Assembly (NCBI GenBank): GCA_009741485.1
Contig: CM019237.1
Coordinates: 53,060,252-53,124,251, forward strand
Reading direction: 5' to 3'
Source of the DNA: Malurus cyaneus samueli
Lineage: Eukaryota > Chordata > Aves > Passeriformes > Maluridae
Length of the DNA stretch: 64,000 nt
A program made the translations under genes and the position numbers. Under the pieces are notes generated by a model, which was given only the letters and a program-made list of their open reading frames with translations, made no database searches and was not told the origin of the DNA. How positions within the stretch are numbered: the stretch's first letter is position 1; every line of letters starts with the position of its first letter. Positions 24,201 to 37,397 of the stretch are shown here, in pieces.

Positions 24201-25195
24201 GCCATCCAAAATTTTAATTCTCTCAGTATTTCTTAAAGTACCCTTGGGTCCTATTATCAGCAAAATAAAAAAGGGGAGCTAAGAATAGTTTTGCTTACAC
24301 TGCTAGAGTAGAGATCAGTCTTTGGCAACAAAGATGTTTGTAGTTCTACTAATAAAAAAAATACTTAAAAAAAAAATAAGAAGCAACCAGTCAGATCTTG
24401 CATAAAATGAGAGTTCATCCTCAACATCCCCTGTCTACTCAAGTTTGTTTCCTGGCAGACCTTCTAGGGGACATCACACCTCACTGTGAGAATGTCTGGA
24501 TGGCATACAGGGAATGGAAGACCCCAAAAAAATATGACAGATCCTATACATTAGACTGTTTCTCAGAGAAAGACAGAGTGATGCATCTGATGGAACCCAA
24601 GGAAAAACACTATTGCAACGCCTGTGTTGTGGCAGCTGCAGGCTGGGTGATGGAAATGATTATGCTCAAGCAGCAGTAAGGCAGTTTGGAGAACCCTGGA
24701 ATACGTCGAGGAGGAATGCAAGGATATGATGTATGGAGACAAAGGGAAACACCTTTGTCGCACAACTGTAGCCAGGGAAAGGCAATTTAGGAATTTCTTA
24801 CTTCTCTGGAGTCACCTGTTTTAACTTAGGTCACTTAACCAATGCTCTCAAAGCAGGAATTAAGGGGTTGTGTCAATAAAAGTGAATGAGTATTTACAGC
24901 TTGGGCAGGTCGATAAAACTTTCATAAATAAGCCACTGGAGGTGCTTCAGTACCATGTAGCAGCTCAGAAGTGACATAGGCTTTGCTTTTAGGGGCTACA
25001 CAGTTAATTGATAACCCAGGTAATAAACCCAGATAATTGATAACACCAACCAACTGCATTAATAAAGAAATACTTAGCCTTGCCTAGTGAAGTCAGCACA
25101 GGTTGGAGCGGAGTACCTAAAGCTGATCCTTTCACAACTCTCCCTGTCTTCTGGGGAAACCAGAGCATGCACAGCTGAAATTTTGTCTTCATATT
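21291..25195. other. Intergenic DNA with A/C-rich low complexity
   Basis: No coding exon is supported. 23262-23335 is an A/C-rich low-complexity run that makes the spurious K- and N-rich ORFs there. A short tandem copy of 'tgtacacccagctc' occurs near 23376 and 23393. 22600-22830 and 23520-23700 look non-repetitive and TAAT-rich, possible conserved non-coding DNA. Confidence 0.45.
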
Positions 25196-25656
25196 TATGT
25201 CCCTCACTGCAAGGAGGACATTGAGGTGCTGGAATGTCTTCCAGAGTAGGGCAACAGGGATGGGGACAGGTCTGGAGCACAAGTTTTATGATGAGAATTT
25301 GTGGGAGCTGGGAGTGTTTACTCTGGAGGAAAAGAATCTCAGAGGGGTTCCTTATGACTCCCTGAAAGGAGGTTATAAAAAGAAGGCTGAGGGGAGTAAG
25401 TCTCTTCTTCCAAGTAACAGGCGATAGCATGGGAGGTAATGGCCTCAAATTGTATCAGGGGAGTTTTAGATTTGATATTTAAAAAAAATCTTCACTGAAA
25501 TTTTGGCAAGCCATTGAAACCAGCTGCCCAGAGAAGTTTTTAAAAGACATTTGAATGTAGCACATAGGGTTATGGTGTAGTGGTGAACAAAGTGGTGCTG
25601 GGTTGATTGTTGGTCAATGATCTTAGAGGTCTTTCTAACCTAAATAATTCTATGGT
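25196..25656 (+). mobile_element. CR1 LINE 3' fragment (+)
   Basis: CR1 blocks in order: 'ggtgctggaatgtcttccag', 'gagctgggagtgtttactct', 'ctgcccagagaag', 'ggtgctgggttgattgttgg', 'gatcttagaggtctttc', and the terminal 'aataattctatgg'. Several small indels and a poly-A-like internal stretch show it is fairly old. Confidence 0.85.
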
Positions 25657-26399
25657 TGGTGAGTCAGCATGCCAGCCTGAGAAGCAAGCTGTGCAGTCAT
25701 AGGAAACATCTGTATTTTACTGGTTTTGCATTTTAAATAACTTTTTTAAAGGTGTATACTTTCTTGTTCAAGCACCAAAAGGAGGCAGAGTCATGAGGCA
25801 GAGGCTGTTCATGAAACATCCTTCCTACAGCCATGAAGGGGCACTGCAGGAATGGGGAATGGAGCAGTTAGGAACCATGGGTGTTTCTCCTTTCCTGATT
25901 TCCTAGTGAATTTGTCATTGCAGGAATCTGTAATCAGCAAGTTGTTTCAGTAAGTAAAACAAAAATGAGTCAAAGCTATTGAATGGCAATACCACCATCT
26001 TGGCTTGAATTTGAGGAAATCTTGTCTCTAAAAAAACCACAACACTTTCCAGAAAAGAGAACAGAAAAACCAACAAAGTAACACATAGATGTGAGGTAAA
26101 TACCCCTACACCATAGACACACATTGTTGCAGTTGAGAGACACATAAGCAGCAGGATTAGAGTGCTGCACCTCTTGAGGGGGCCTTAGGTACCCCTGTAA
26201 GATGGGCTGGAGGTTTGAGGTGAAGCAGGTGAGGGCAGTTAGAGGCCTCAGCTGGGAAAAATGAGGATGGAGAGGTTTTAATTAAGTTATCACCTGGTCT
26301 CCCAGGCACCACCCCCCCAAATCAGCTCTCAGGGTTTGGATACTCCCTCTAGAAAGCCCCTGTTGATGGTTGTTTGGGGTTTTTGGTACCTTTAAAGGC
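25657..26399. other. Intergenic DNA, no gene seen
   Basis: No supported exon or repeat. Base composition becomes GC-richer towards 26.2 kb, leading into the promoter-like segment. Confidence 0.45.
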
Positions 26400-26621
26400 C
26401 AGGCTGTTGCCTTATTCAGTGAAAGGCCACAGGTGAGGCTGGCCCAGCCTGGTCCGCGTGAAGGGAAGGAGCAGCAGCGGGAGGCAGACGTGCCTCAATC
26501 AGCGGCTGGCATTGCAGTATCATTAGGCAGAAGAGGTTAAAAATAGGATTTTGCAATCTAGCGAGCGGAAACATCAACCAGATGGTGGAGGAAGGAAAGA
26601 TGCGCTATTCCTACTGACTAG
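26400..26621 (+). promoter_or_regulatory. Promoter-like segment with MEF2/TATA-like motif and splice donor
   Basis: A locally GC-rich stretch is followed by gttaaaaatagg; TTAAAAATAG at 26537-26546 fits the MEF2 consensus and is also TATA-like. About 75 bases later there is a strong donor, TAG/GTAAGG, at 26621/26622. A mini-ORF of 11 codons (ATG 26582, TGA 26615-26617) ends just before the donor. The layout suits the non-coding first exon of a + strand transcript or lncRNA. No downstream acceptor was identified, so this is a candidate only. Confidence 0.3.
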
Positions 26622-27566
26622 GTAAGGATTTTTGTTGTATTGTTCAGAATCAGAAAGCTGCAGAGGAAGAAGGTGCTGTGCAGTCCTTTGCCAGCAGGGT
26701 GTGAGGGAGGCCTACAACCCTGAGGCCTCTCAGGGGTACACTGTCCATCTGTCCAATGCAGTGCTGCTCATGGGGGGCTCCCCTGCTCCTACCAAGTGTT
26801 GTGATCAAGTTGTGAGAAGCTCCAGGCACCTTCCATTTGCTGGGGTGGGTGTTGTTTGTGCCGCGGGCAATGGCTGTGTGCAGCTTCACTGAGGGAGAGG
26901 AAAATGGCCTGTGTGTGCTGGGCTCAGACCTGAAGCTTTGTCTTTCACCTGAGGCACATGAGTCGCTCCTTGGCAAAATGCTGATGGCCCTGAGGTTGCT
27001 CAGCTCAGGTGCCTCCTGTTGTGTACTGGAATGTCATGGAAAAAGGTTTGGCTGGGGACCCGTACACCAGGTGTCATCTTGCTGGCTGCGTGTTCCTGTG
27101 TCCGGGGAAAAGTCTGTGACAGAAAGTTCAGACATGTCTTTGTGTTGCCACACTTGTAGGGACTTATCCTGTGTAAGGGAGGGAACCTGCACCTGCTACC
27201 ATGGAACAGGCCAGGTTTACAGTACTACCATCCCCTCTCCTTCCCTCTGCCCCATTGTTCCATCCTGAGGCCGTCCTGCTTGCCTGCTGTGCTTCTTGCA
27301 AACAGCAAATGCATCCAATAAGTGCAGGGTGAGGGTTGCTTTCTTACCTGGTCTTATTTATGCTTTAAATTAAAATTCTTAGATGAAAATTTGGAACTAA
27401 TGTTTACCTGAAATAAGTCCTGGTTACAGTGAAGTGCTTTATCTGCTAGTACAGGATAAAGAAAAACTACTATGTATTAACTCCTTTAATAACATTTTGT
27501 AGCTTTACATCATTCAGATGCATGTCTGTCACTTTTCCAACCTCCTTCCCAGAGTGAAATGATGTA

Positions 27567-27580
27567 GTCACCATGGGAAC
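27567..27580 (+). promoter_or_regulatory. RFX (X-box)-like motif
   Basis: GTCACCATGGGAAC is a near-palindromic X-box; it differs from GTNRCC-N2-RGYAAC at one base of the second half. Motif only, without other promoter evidence. Confidence 0.25.
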
Positions 27581-28129
27581 TGCTGAAATGGTGGGACATG
27601 AGATGTTCTGGGACTCGTTTGTTTGCAAGAGTCCCAGTCAGAGAGAGCACAGTAAATTAGCCGATACTTTTGAATTTACTTCTTTCTCTTAACTTATAAT
27701 AGATTCACTCTGTAAAAGTAAAGCTGTACAGTTGAGTGTGAAAAGGTGTTCTGATGAAATGAGTGCTGCCTAATGGAATCAATACAAAAAATATCTGATA
27801 CTAATTTTCCAGCTACAGTGTTGGAAAACTGTGAAAGGAGGAGGGATCCTCTTGCAGATGGGCAAACCCTATGACTCCCTCAGTTATCCCCTACTTAAAA
27901 GCTATCAATTTAGAGCTGTCCTGTGTATTGCCCTGTGAATTGAACAAGCCTATTCAGCCTTTAATTAAGGGTGACAAACTCTTTGAACATCACAGCATTC
28001 ATCTGTTCATGTGTGGAAAGCCTGGTATGACAAAAGAATTTAATCAAACTACAAGCCTAATAAAGACTACATTGCCTGAACTAAATGATGTTATTGCTGC
28101 TGCAGCTCATAGTTTTACATTTAAAAAAG

Positions 28130-28260
28130 CGGGTCAGAGTGTTCATTCATCTTGATTAGCAATGCCAACCTAATTACTTCTGGAGGAAACAGTAATTAGC
28201 TGGAGTCTCACCTCATTAATCATGACATTCTTCTAGCAGACTATTTTTATCTGATAAATG
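28130..28260. promoter_or_regulatory. Homeodomain-motif cluster, possible conserved enhancer
   Basis: TAATTA occurs at 28171-28176 and 28193-28198 and ATTAAT at 28215-28220, with 'gattagc' and 'taatcatg' nearby. The sequence is non-repetitive. Clusters like this are typical of conserved vertebrate enhancers, but AT-rich DNA also produces them by chance. Confidence 0.25.
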
Positions 28261-31200
28261 GCTTGGATTGGAACAAGGTGTATATTTGAATTCTAGTTAA
28301 TTGTACACAGCTTGCTGCATAACATTTCACATTTTTATCATTTAACTGCTTCCTTCCTGTAAAACTCTCAGTCGTTTTTGTAGGCTGCTCTTTTAAAATA
28401 AGAGGTGAATGGCCCAGGTAAGATAAGTCAGCTTTAATTATGGATGGAAGGAGGTGAAAGTGCGTTCTAGCAGCAGGGAAATGGAGTCCCTGCCTGCAGA
28501 GGAGACTAAAGGGATCTTTGCTCAGGCAGAAATCAGTGCATAGCTGCTATTGCACTGACACTTAAGAGAAGTCTGGGCCAAGATTTTCAATGGGGAAAAA
28601 TTATTAAATCCTTGTTATTAAAACCAAGTTCCTGGGGATGTCTCCATGTAGGCACCTTTAAGTCAGTGCACCTGAGTTGCCACTCACTTCTGCCAGTATT
28701 CATTCTTACATGGTTTAAAAATGTGTGCTGTTAGAAACTTAGTTTGGCATTTATTAAAATCAATGAGGAAGTAAGTACTTTCTCCTTTTTTTTGGGGGGA
28801 GCTGTTGTTTTTTGAGGAGGTGCTTTAAAGAATTTCTTAAAATTCAGAAAAAGAAGTCAATCGCATTGTGTAAAATTAAGAACTGGGAAAGAGGGAGACA
28901 GAGCCTGGAAGCCACAGTTCCAGATTAAGTTTACTAATAAAACTATTAAAGTCTAATTTTCTAGGGAGGATGATTATACGTGCATTAGTCTGGGAACGTC
29001 AGAATTTTTAGAGGTAGTAAAATAAATGGATCTTTGTATATATGTGTGTCCCTATTACTGGTCTACTGTGAAAAAAAGTTCTCTTGCATGAGGATATAGT
29101 TTAGATTTCTTTTTTTTAAGGTTGAAATAAAGGGAATTTTTTCCTTATCTGGAATCTGTTTTTTAACAAGCAGTGTGTTAGCCTGAAACAATGACAGAAG
29201 ATTCACAAAGAAATGTAAGAAAAAAATAAAAGTTACTCTTTCATTTTTAAGTAACAAATACTGTCAAGTTTATACTTGGCATTAGTTGTTTGCAATGTTT
29301 TACATTTCCAAAGCATACAAATGTTAACATCAGCTTTTACTTTGCTTTGAATAAGTAGAGAAATTAGCTGTATTTTAGGAGTTGATCTGTGTTCTATGAG
29401 TAGCTTTCCTCTTCCATAATCAGGTAAGTTTACATGACTGTAAATGGAAACTAGTTGCTATTTTTGAATGCTTCCTGCAAGAATATTTAGTAATAACTGC
29501 CCCACTGATTGAGTTGTAACCCAGCAGCCCTTGGGGCACTGTAGAACTTGCAAATCAGAGAGCAAATATTCTTGACATTTTTTGAGAAACTATTAAATAA
29601 TTGTCTTCTTAATAATTAAAGAAAGTACTCCAATTTTTATGTAATTGTGTTTTAAAATGTTTTCTTTAAGTCCTCTCTCCTGTCTTTCAAAAAGAAAATG
29701 GAAAACACAGGAGGAGAAAATCAGATGTCCCTGAAATGGAACAAACACTTTTCCATCCCTCCCCTGACTCTGAAAAAAACTCTTTTTTTTTTTTTTCTCC
29801 AGGAAATAATTCATTGTAAGAGACAATTTTCATTCTAAAAAGATGTCAAATTACAATCAACTCTACACAGTGATAAAGCAAAAAACTTCTGAACTTCTCT
29901 GGCAGAACAGCCCTGCTTTTTTGTAGATGTGAAGTAGCTGCAGAAAAAGGGCATATTTGACACATGCATATGCTACATGTAAGTGACTTTTTGATATTAA
30001 AGTGATTAATCTAAAAGTCTGTTTCAATAACTGGTATTGTTTCTAATCATTAATTTTATTATTAGGATCCAATCTGCTTTAGGCTGATATTTTTGATCAT
30101 AGGTCCCAGCTGCAGTGTTATGCTAGAGGCAGTGCTTGTCAGATGTTGGAAATGTAGGAGTTTTTCTAAGGAGTATGTACTTATAAGTTAATAAAGTCTT
30201 AGTAAATTGCTAATGAAAATTGTAGGCTTGTTTGCCTGCATATTACTTATGTAGATATCACTGATGTCTCATAATTTCAGTCATCGATCACTTCTACACG
30301 ATTTCCCAATTCTAGAGAAAATTGATTTTACACTTCTAATAGCCTAGAAGTTCATATGAAATTTTTGATATTTAAGAGCTACTTCTGGCATCTCAAATTA
30401 ATTTATTAACAATGAATTAAGCTACTCTTGTTCTTTTGATAGAAGCTGGCACTACCTGCACAGCTTTGAGGAGGAACTGAAAATTAAGTTGGTTAAGGAC
30501 AGCTATTGTAAAAAGAAGATGATGATGTGTGTAGGGTTCAGAATAACCAACCTTATCTTTTGCTACGGGTCAAAACCTCAGTATATCTTAAACTTGAGCT
30601 TTGTGACTTCATGAGTCAAGTGCACAGCCAAGAGTAGAAAAAACCCAATTTCTTGTTATCAGGGCTGTTTTTCCAGCTGTGAGATACCGATTCAAACTTT
30701 AATCTTGTCTTCTCCACTTCCAGTAGAAATTTAATCAATGACCCTTTAGTCAAAGGGTCAGGCTAATGTGGTATTCCAATAGAACACAATTTCTCATCCT
30801 GAAATCCACGATAAAGGGTACTGAGCCTCCTTTGTACCATTTCATTGATGAATGCTGTGGACAAGTGGGGAATAATGGCCAGATGTTTTTCTTCCCAGGC
30901 CTTGCAACTCAGGGGGTCTGTGGTACAGGGAAAATGCCCTTTTCTTGGCTGGAGCCTGCAAAGTTTTGTTTCTGTGCATTCGTAGGGCTGGGTGAAGGGG
31001 CCAAACAATCCCTGGAAGAGTGGGATGGACCAGGCTGCTGCTCTGGTGGATTTGACACCTCCTATTTTCCCCTGTCTGCTGCTGCAGGCTGTAAGAAACA
31101 CCTGACCAGATCTCCAAATTTCTCATTTCAGTTTCTTTTGCTTTATGTCCAGATTCTCTTCTGGGAGGCCTGCAGTACAAGACACTCCCACCATCCCAGT

Positions 31201-34200
31201 AATAAGCCAGTCACAGGATGCAAGTGCCATTTTTTGGGTATGTTATATCAGACATTATAAGCTTTGTGTCTATCCAGTCCCTTTACTCTCATTTAAAACA
31301 TGTGGTCTTGGTCTCAGGTATGGCAGTCTCCCACAGGCTCTGCCAGGATCTCATCCTATGTTTGCCTTGAAAGGCTTTTAAGAATGTCCAGGGGAAAAGC
31401 TTTAAACATTAAAATTCAATTACCAACTCCATAAAATGATTCAAAAATTATACTGCTTGGTAACCAGAAGACAAAAAAACAAACACAGTTTCTGGACATT
31501 TAGAGAGAAAGAATGAGTCTGCAATGTTAAATAAGAGTGAGGTACTTGAGTGGAATAATTTCTTTCACTTTGATACTCTATGCTCCAGATAATACTGTGG
31601 TTGATTACATTGACACGGAGATGTTCCTACAGTTCTTTATTCTCATCCATTGCCATAGCTGAACAGAAAGCCAGCAGAAACTAGCACAAACTTTTGAGCA
31701 ATTGTATTTATTTTTTTAATAGTTATCATTATTTTGGCTTTTCTAGCAGCATAAGGTGGACACAAATGGTAGTGGGCAACTGACTTGTGGGAAAAAGAAA
31801 AGAGTAAACCACAGTGGAGAGGCATGGTGACTGTGCATTATAAAAACAGATGTCCTCCAGGGATAATCATGCTTTGGCATGAGATAATCAGACTTCCAGT
31901 ATCAGGCACCCTTCTGGAAAAGGCAAGTTATGTGATATTTCTGCTTACTGAAGACTAACTCGTGTGCTTAATTTTATATTGATTTGAAGTTATCTAACAC
32001 ACACCAGAAAATACATGCAGTAAAACAGATATTTAAAAAGTTTCTAACACATTTAAAAATAAAGTCTAAGGCACAACCTTATAATTGAAAGATTGAATCC
32101 TGCCCTAGCCAGTAAAAATAGATTAAAAACATGGGAAACTATTTTAAGCACAGTGTTGGCTGTACCAGACAATTTTAGTTAGGTCTGTGTCTCAGTCTTG
32201 TCAGGGATTAGCATAGTCCAGAAGGCTGCAGTCAGTATGCCAAAAAATGGTTATGGCAGGGGTGATAAAGTATTAAAAAATTTATAGGGAGCCAATGTCT
32301 ATAAATAAAATGAGACAGTAAATGTATACCTGAAATCTAGAAGTAAGATAAAGATAAGCCTCAGAAACTGGTCACTGATGAAAAAATAGAGACTGTCAAG
32401 GATGGCATCCTGTTGAATGCAGTGGGAATTTTGCCACTTTCATATTTTTGGCCAGAATTTCTTTCTCATGGAATAGGTCCCCAGCTGGCACATGCTGTTG
32501 CAATTCCATGGTTTTCCATGGAATTATGACATGCTTTTAACAATGTAGAATGGACTCAGTTTGAGGCTTTGCACCTTGTGCAGCCCTTAATATCAATGTG
32601 AGGAAGTTGGATCATTGAAACTTTACAGGACAAAGAAAAAAATTAAATCCCCTTGTTGCTATAATCACTTTTACTGGCAATAGGAAAAATACCAGGCTAA
32701 GCTTCAAATGCTTGTTAGTCTTGTTTTTCCCTTTTAATTTTGCTTGATTGCTTATGTATGAAATTAAAATCCCCTATTTTGTAAAGAATTTGCAGGTGAT
32801 CTCTAATCCAGGTTGTTGTAACAGCCTCATCTGTGAGTAGACCCTCAGGTGTGGGGTCATTCCCCACACTTAAGAAACAAAAGTGGATTCATTCCCAAGG
32901 TCTTTACACCATCCCAGAGAAGAGATGCAGATGTGTCCAAAGCATTTTCAAGGGCACAAAAACTCATTGATACTGATCTTAGATTTATTCTGCTGAGACA
33001 ACAGCCAGAGGTAACTGGATTTTGATGTAATTGCTTTCAGAATATGTAGCTCGATGTGAGAAATTTTTCAATCCAGGCTTGTGAAGTCCCAAAGAACTAT
33101 TGCCATCTCTTTCTAGTGGTGCACCACTGTTGTGAGGACTGATGGAATTGTTTCATATCAGGTAGAATATGTGGAGGACATGTTGTTATACCACAAACTG
33201 GCAGGGAAATTGCTGGAAATTTTCTCTTTCTAATAGCATATCTTGGCTCAGGCTTCTTCTCTGTGAAGTCATGAATATTTTCAGTTTTTCCAGGGGAGGC
33301 ATAGAGGTGGGGCTTCTACTGCTCTTGATCTGTCTCATACGCGAAATGTTTCTATACGCCTTCTCTTGTTCTGACTGAGCACCTCAGAGTCTCTGCCATA
33401 CATTTGAATTTTGTCTTCATTTGTATATTCTATTCGTTTGTAGACAGTGTACTGTAATTATTCTTTGCCCCAGGGAGTTTGTTGGTAGTGAGTCACTGAA
33501 GCTGAATAGCCCTTCCTTATGCATATTTTCTTTACAGACATAATTTGCTCACTTGATTTATTAGTGTGTTTATGCTACTTATGTTTGATCTTGATTATAA
33601 AAAAGTGCTTATTGTGGCCCTAAGTTGTAGATAATGCCTGGCATCCATTAACCAGCTTAATTTAAAGTGTAATTTTAGACCGATCAATTAAAGAGGTGTA
33701 AGAGGTGGTGTAGATTGCCGTGCTCTAAATGAACACCTTTTTCCTGGGATTCAGCATGCTGAGGGATGTGTAAAAATTGGGCAGTCTCAAGATTTTTGGT
33801 TTAGTTGTTGCCACCTTGGTTGCTGTTGACTGTGCGTCCATGTTTGCACCATGAAAGCACCTGGTGAGGAATGACTGGGACAGAAGATCTGAGGGAAAAC
33901 ACACTTTAATCAAGACACTGGGCAGCCCTAAAAGGCCTTGCTCGAACTGTTTTTCAAATTTTGGTGTGACACTACAGTTTCATGTGCAACAACTTGTTTC
34001 ATCTGCTGGAGGGAGGCCTGGATGCACAGGGCTGTGTATTCCTGCCTTCTCCCTGGCTACTTCTGAGGCTCAGGGGAGCTTGCTACTCTGCAAAAACCCT
34101 TTTTCTTTTGGCTGAGTTACTTTTATGTCAGATTAGTGATTCATACTCCTGGAGGGGTTCGGACAACCTACTGTGGGGAGATGGACAGCATCTGGGGGTG

Positions 34201-37019
34201 GGTGAGAGAGGCCAATAATGCTTTTGGGTGGAGCCTTGTCCTCGCACAATGGCAGCAGTGTGAGCTCCCAGGTCAGCTCAACGTAACTTCATCCCAAGTT
34301 AGTGCTGGGCCAGGCCAGCAGGTGCTCCCCTGGTCAAGGCTGGTGGTGCTTTGCTGCTTCAGATTCTGACACTGTGAAAGGTTGTCCAGGAAAGGAGAAT
34401 CAGGCTCAGATCACTGAAGTCCAGCACAAGAGTTTAAATTCACCTCAGACTACTCTATGGAGTTCCAGAAACAAATGTGAACCCATCTCTTCTGTGCAGT
34501 GAATCTGCCTCATGCAGCCTGTCCTGTTGGCAGGACTGGAGCAGCAGGAAACAAGAGGAATAAAAACGAGGATGAGTCTCAGCATGTACGGATTTGTGCA
34601 TCCTGATAGCCATCTGATATTACAAAATATTTCTGTGTGAAACACACACGATTTTGAAGTGTCAAATTGAGTTCGGATAGCATTCAATAATCTAATCTTA
34701 TTCCCATTTAAAATCTGACTTAATTAAAATGTACAGAGTATTCCCACAATGAGTATTGTGTCTAAGCTGTGTGTCTCTTTCAAATTCCCAGTATAAACAA
34801 TCCTGTAAATAGGTAATTAAAACCATCTGCTTCTTGGTAGCCTAGTTACCTTTGCAGCATCATTTACATTTTTCTCCCCTTTAACTCAGGGAATTAAACT
34901 GCCATAAATTCTTACTTTAGTGGATAAGCTACTACAAAATAACGCTTATGGCACATAATTTGTCAAGAAAAGACATATCCTATTGAATTTCTCTTCAAAA
35001 TAGACTGTTCTTTATGGCCACCAAAAATTGTGCTGTCAGATGATGGACATACCTATAAAATATAATCCAGCACAAGGTACTTAAAATAATGTGGTTGCTG
35101 ACTGTGATCGTGTGTTCTTCCTTTTCTATGAAAATCGTGTTTTTTATCTAGTCATCAAAGGTAGGTACTGATGTCTATGAACCTATTTGAGCTAAGGATC
35201 TGCCTCTGGTTTTAGACCAGTTCCACAGAAGAGCAAGCTGAAAGTCAAATTTTAGAATCATTCTTGGAAGAGAACAAAAACATAGTTCTACCTTGTGGTC
35301 ACTTCTTTTAAGTGAGAGAAAAAGAACCTATATTGTAGCAATCTTGCTGGTAATGCTATGATTTCAAAGTGAAGATTTAAATGCATTGAGATCATTGCAA
35401 AGGCCTAGATTGTAGTGTCAAAGGTACTTGCTGGGACTGGCAACTTCTGATGGAGTTGCAAATTATTGTTCTCCAATAGCAGAGTAGGAAAAATGTCTTC
35501 TGAGTCTTCTCCAAGTTATTCCAACATCTTTGGAATTTTTGCACATTGTTTCTGTGAGAGGAGAAATGCTATTCACCTCTACATTCCTCCTCTTAAAAAT
35601 AGCAAGTTCACTGCTGATTACTCACACTTCTAAGTTCTGGAGTGATGTTGTGAGATCTGGGACAAAAGATTTCAGTATTTCACCTGACTGGTATGTTTTA
35701 AAAGCAGAATATGCTTAAAAGGGAAGAGGAGGCCTCTTGCCATCGCAAACAATGCAAAAACCTGGAACATAGTCCTTGTTGTACTGGTGGCACTTTCTGA
35801 AGGAGCCCTTCATAACTTTTGAGAACAAAGTAAAGGTTTTGAGTTCTCTAACCCTTTAAATTCTTTTAGAGATCGAAGCAAGCACCATTGTTGCAAAATT
35901 TTCTATTAAGAGGGTTTACTCTGGATGTGGAAAGAAAACAGCAAAAAAAAAAAGCTACAAGAAAGTAGCCAGGTTCTGTCGGTGACCTTGGGCTTTCTTT
36001 GAAATTCAAGTTGAAGCTTACTGTGAAGGGAGCTGGCTGTTGTATAACAAATACCTTGCTGCTGCTTTGGGTTTATTCAGTAACTACTTAAGGCACCTAA
36101 AACAGTGTGTGAACACCTTTAGGAAAAGAACTTAGTACTGCTGGTTATTGTTATTTTCTTAGGATGATGACATGACCAGGCAAGCTGGATCTGTAGAGTC
36201 TTAATCCCAAGTCAGTAAAGCCTACTTCCTTTTAAATGAACAGAAACTGGGAAAGTAAGCCTAATTATGGGATTGCTTGTTTAATAGAAATAACAACCTT
36301 CTTATGCATTTATATAATTACATCACTGGGAGTTGAGACACATGCAGAATATTATTGCATAATTGAGACATTAATCCAGCATTGTACAATAATAACCTAC
36401 ATTTGTCTCATTCAGTTATAACCAACTGAAGTTTGAATTATATTTTGTTTGCTCTGCAGGTAATGCAAAAGTGGCTTTTGGATTTGCATTTTAAGAGCTT
36501 GGTCATAATTTGTGAGCCTGGTGGTGTTTCTGTTCTGCAAACAGTTATCTGCAATAATATCATGTTTTGCACATAGGGCACATAGCATTTGGTCTACAGA
36601 AAACTGATCTTCAGTTCCAGTAGTTGTGGTTTAGTTTAGAAATAGGTGCAGAGGGACAAGGCAGGCCGAAAAAATGAAAATGCTTTTGACCTTGAGCAGT
36701 GACAGAGAGAGAGCGACTTGTAGAGGGTGGAGCTTCTCCCAGGAGAGCAGGCACATCGTGTCTTTGCATGTGCAAGGATTGCTGGCAGGATGGGAGAGAG
36801 AGAGAGGAAAGCGGGGGCAGAGTGGAGCTGGCTCTGAGGAGGAGCCTCTTCTGTGAAGGAATGCTGCTATGGACCATTAGCAGTCATTGAAGTGCAGGCA
36901 GGGGAAAGAAAGCTTTTTTTTTTTCTTTCCCTGAAATTTTTTGGATCCATATCCTAAAAATAAAATCTGTGTTACAAGATCGAAGTTCTTCTTACTCTCA
37001 GTACAGGTAAAATATTTGT

Positions 37020-37397
37020 GATGAGGGAGTCAAGGGTCTCTCCCAGTGAAAGCCACCCCTTCCTTCCAGTATCTTAAAGGGGTTGAAAAGGAAGGCATAG
37101 AGGGATTCTTCATCAGGAACTGTAGTGACAGGACAAGGAGCAATGGCTTTAAACTGAAAGAGTTAAAAATAAAGTTAGATACACAAAAGAAATAGTTTAT
37201 TGTAAGAGTGGTGAGCCACTGGAATAGGTTCTTCTGAGAAGCTGTGGCTGCTCCATCCCTGAAAGTATTCAAGTCCAGGATGGATGGGGCTCTGAGCAAC
37301 CTGGGATAGTGGAAGGTGTCCCTGCCCATGGTGGGGGCTTGGAATTGAATGGTCTATATATCCCTTCCAAACAAGGCCATTCTGCGATTCTTTGATT
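37020..37397 (+). mobile_element. CR1 LINE 3' fragment (+)
   Basis: Blocks resembling CR1 in order: 'aggacaaggagcaatggctt', 'gtgagccactggaataggtt', 'gctgtggctgctccatccct', 'gggctctgagcaacctggga', 'ggcttggaattgaatggtct', and a tail near 'ttctgcgattctttg'. It belongs to the same variant as the copy at 15.7 kb, since both share the gagcaacctgggatagtgg block. Confidence 0.85.

Larger units (their letters stand above)
26622..37019. other. Intergenic or intronic DNA, no gene seen
   Basis: No coding exon is supported. The 164-codon + ORF at 30766-31260 and overlapping minus ORFs of 112 codons have no family signature. The interval holds an RFX-like motif at 27567 and a TAATTA-rich segment at 28130-28260, and little repetitive DNA. 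AT-rich, non-repetitive stretches at 33560-33700 and 34690-34930 may be conserved non-coding DNA. Confidence 0.45.

Noticed and set aside
24398..24679. 93-codon + ORF with several Cys and His, considered as a zinc-finger exon
   Set aside because: No regular Cys/His spacing, no splice sites of note, and no domain match that I can name.
30766..31260. 164-codon + ORF with overlapping minus ORFs
   Set aside because: Open in several frames because of local composition; no family signature, signal peptide or splice logic.
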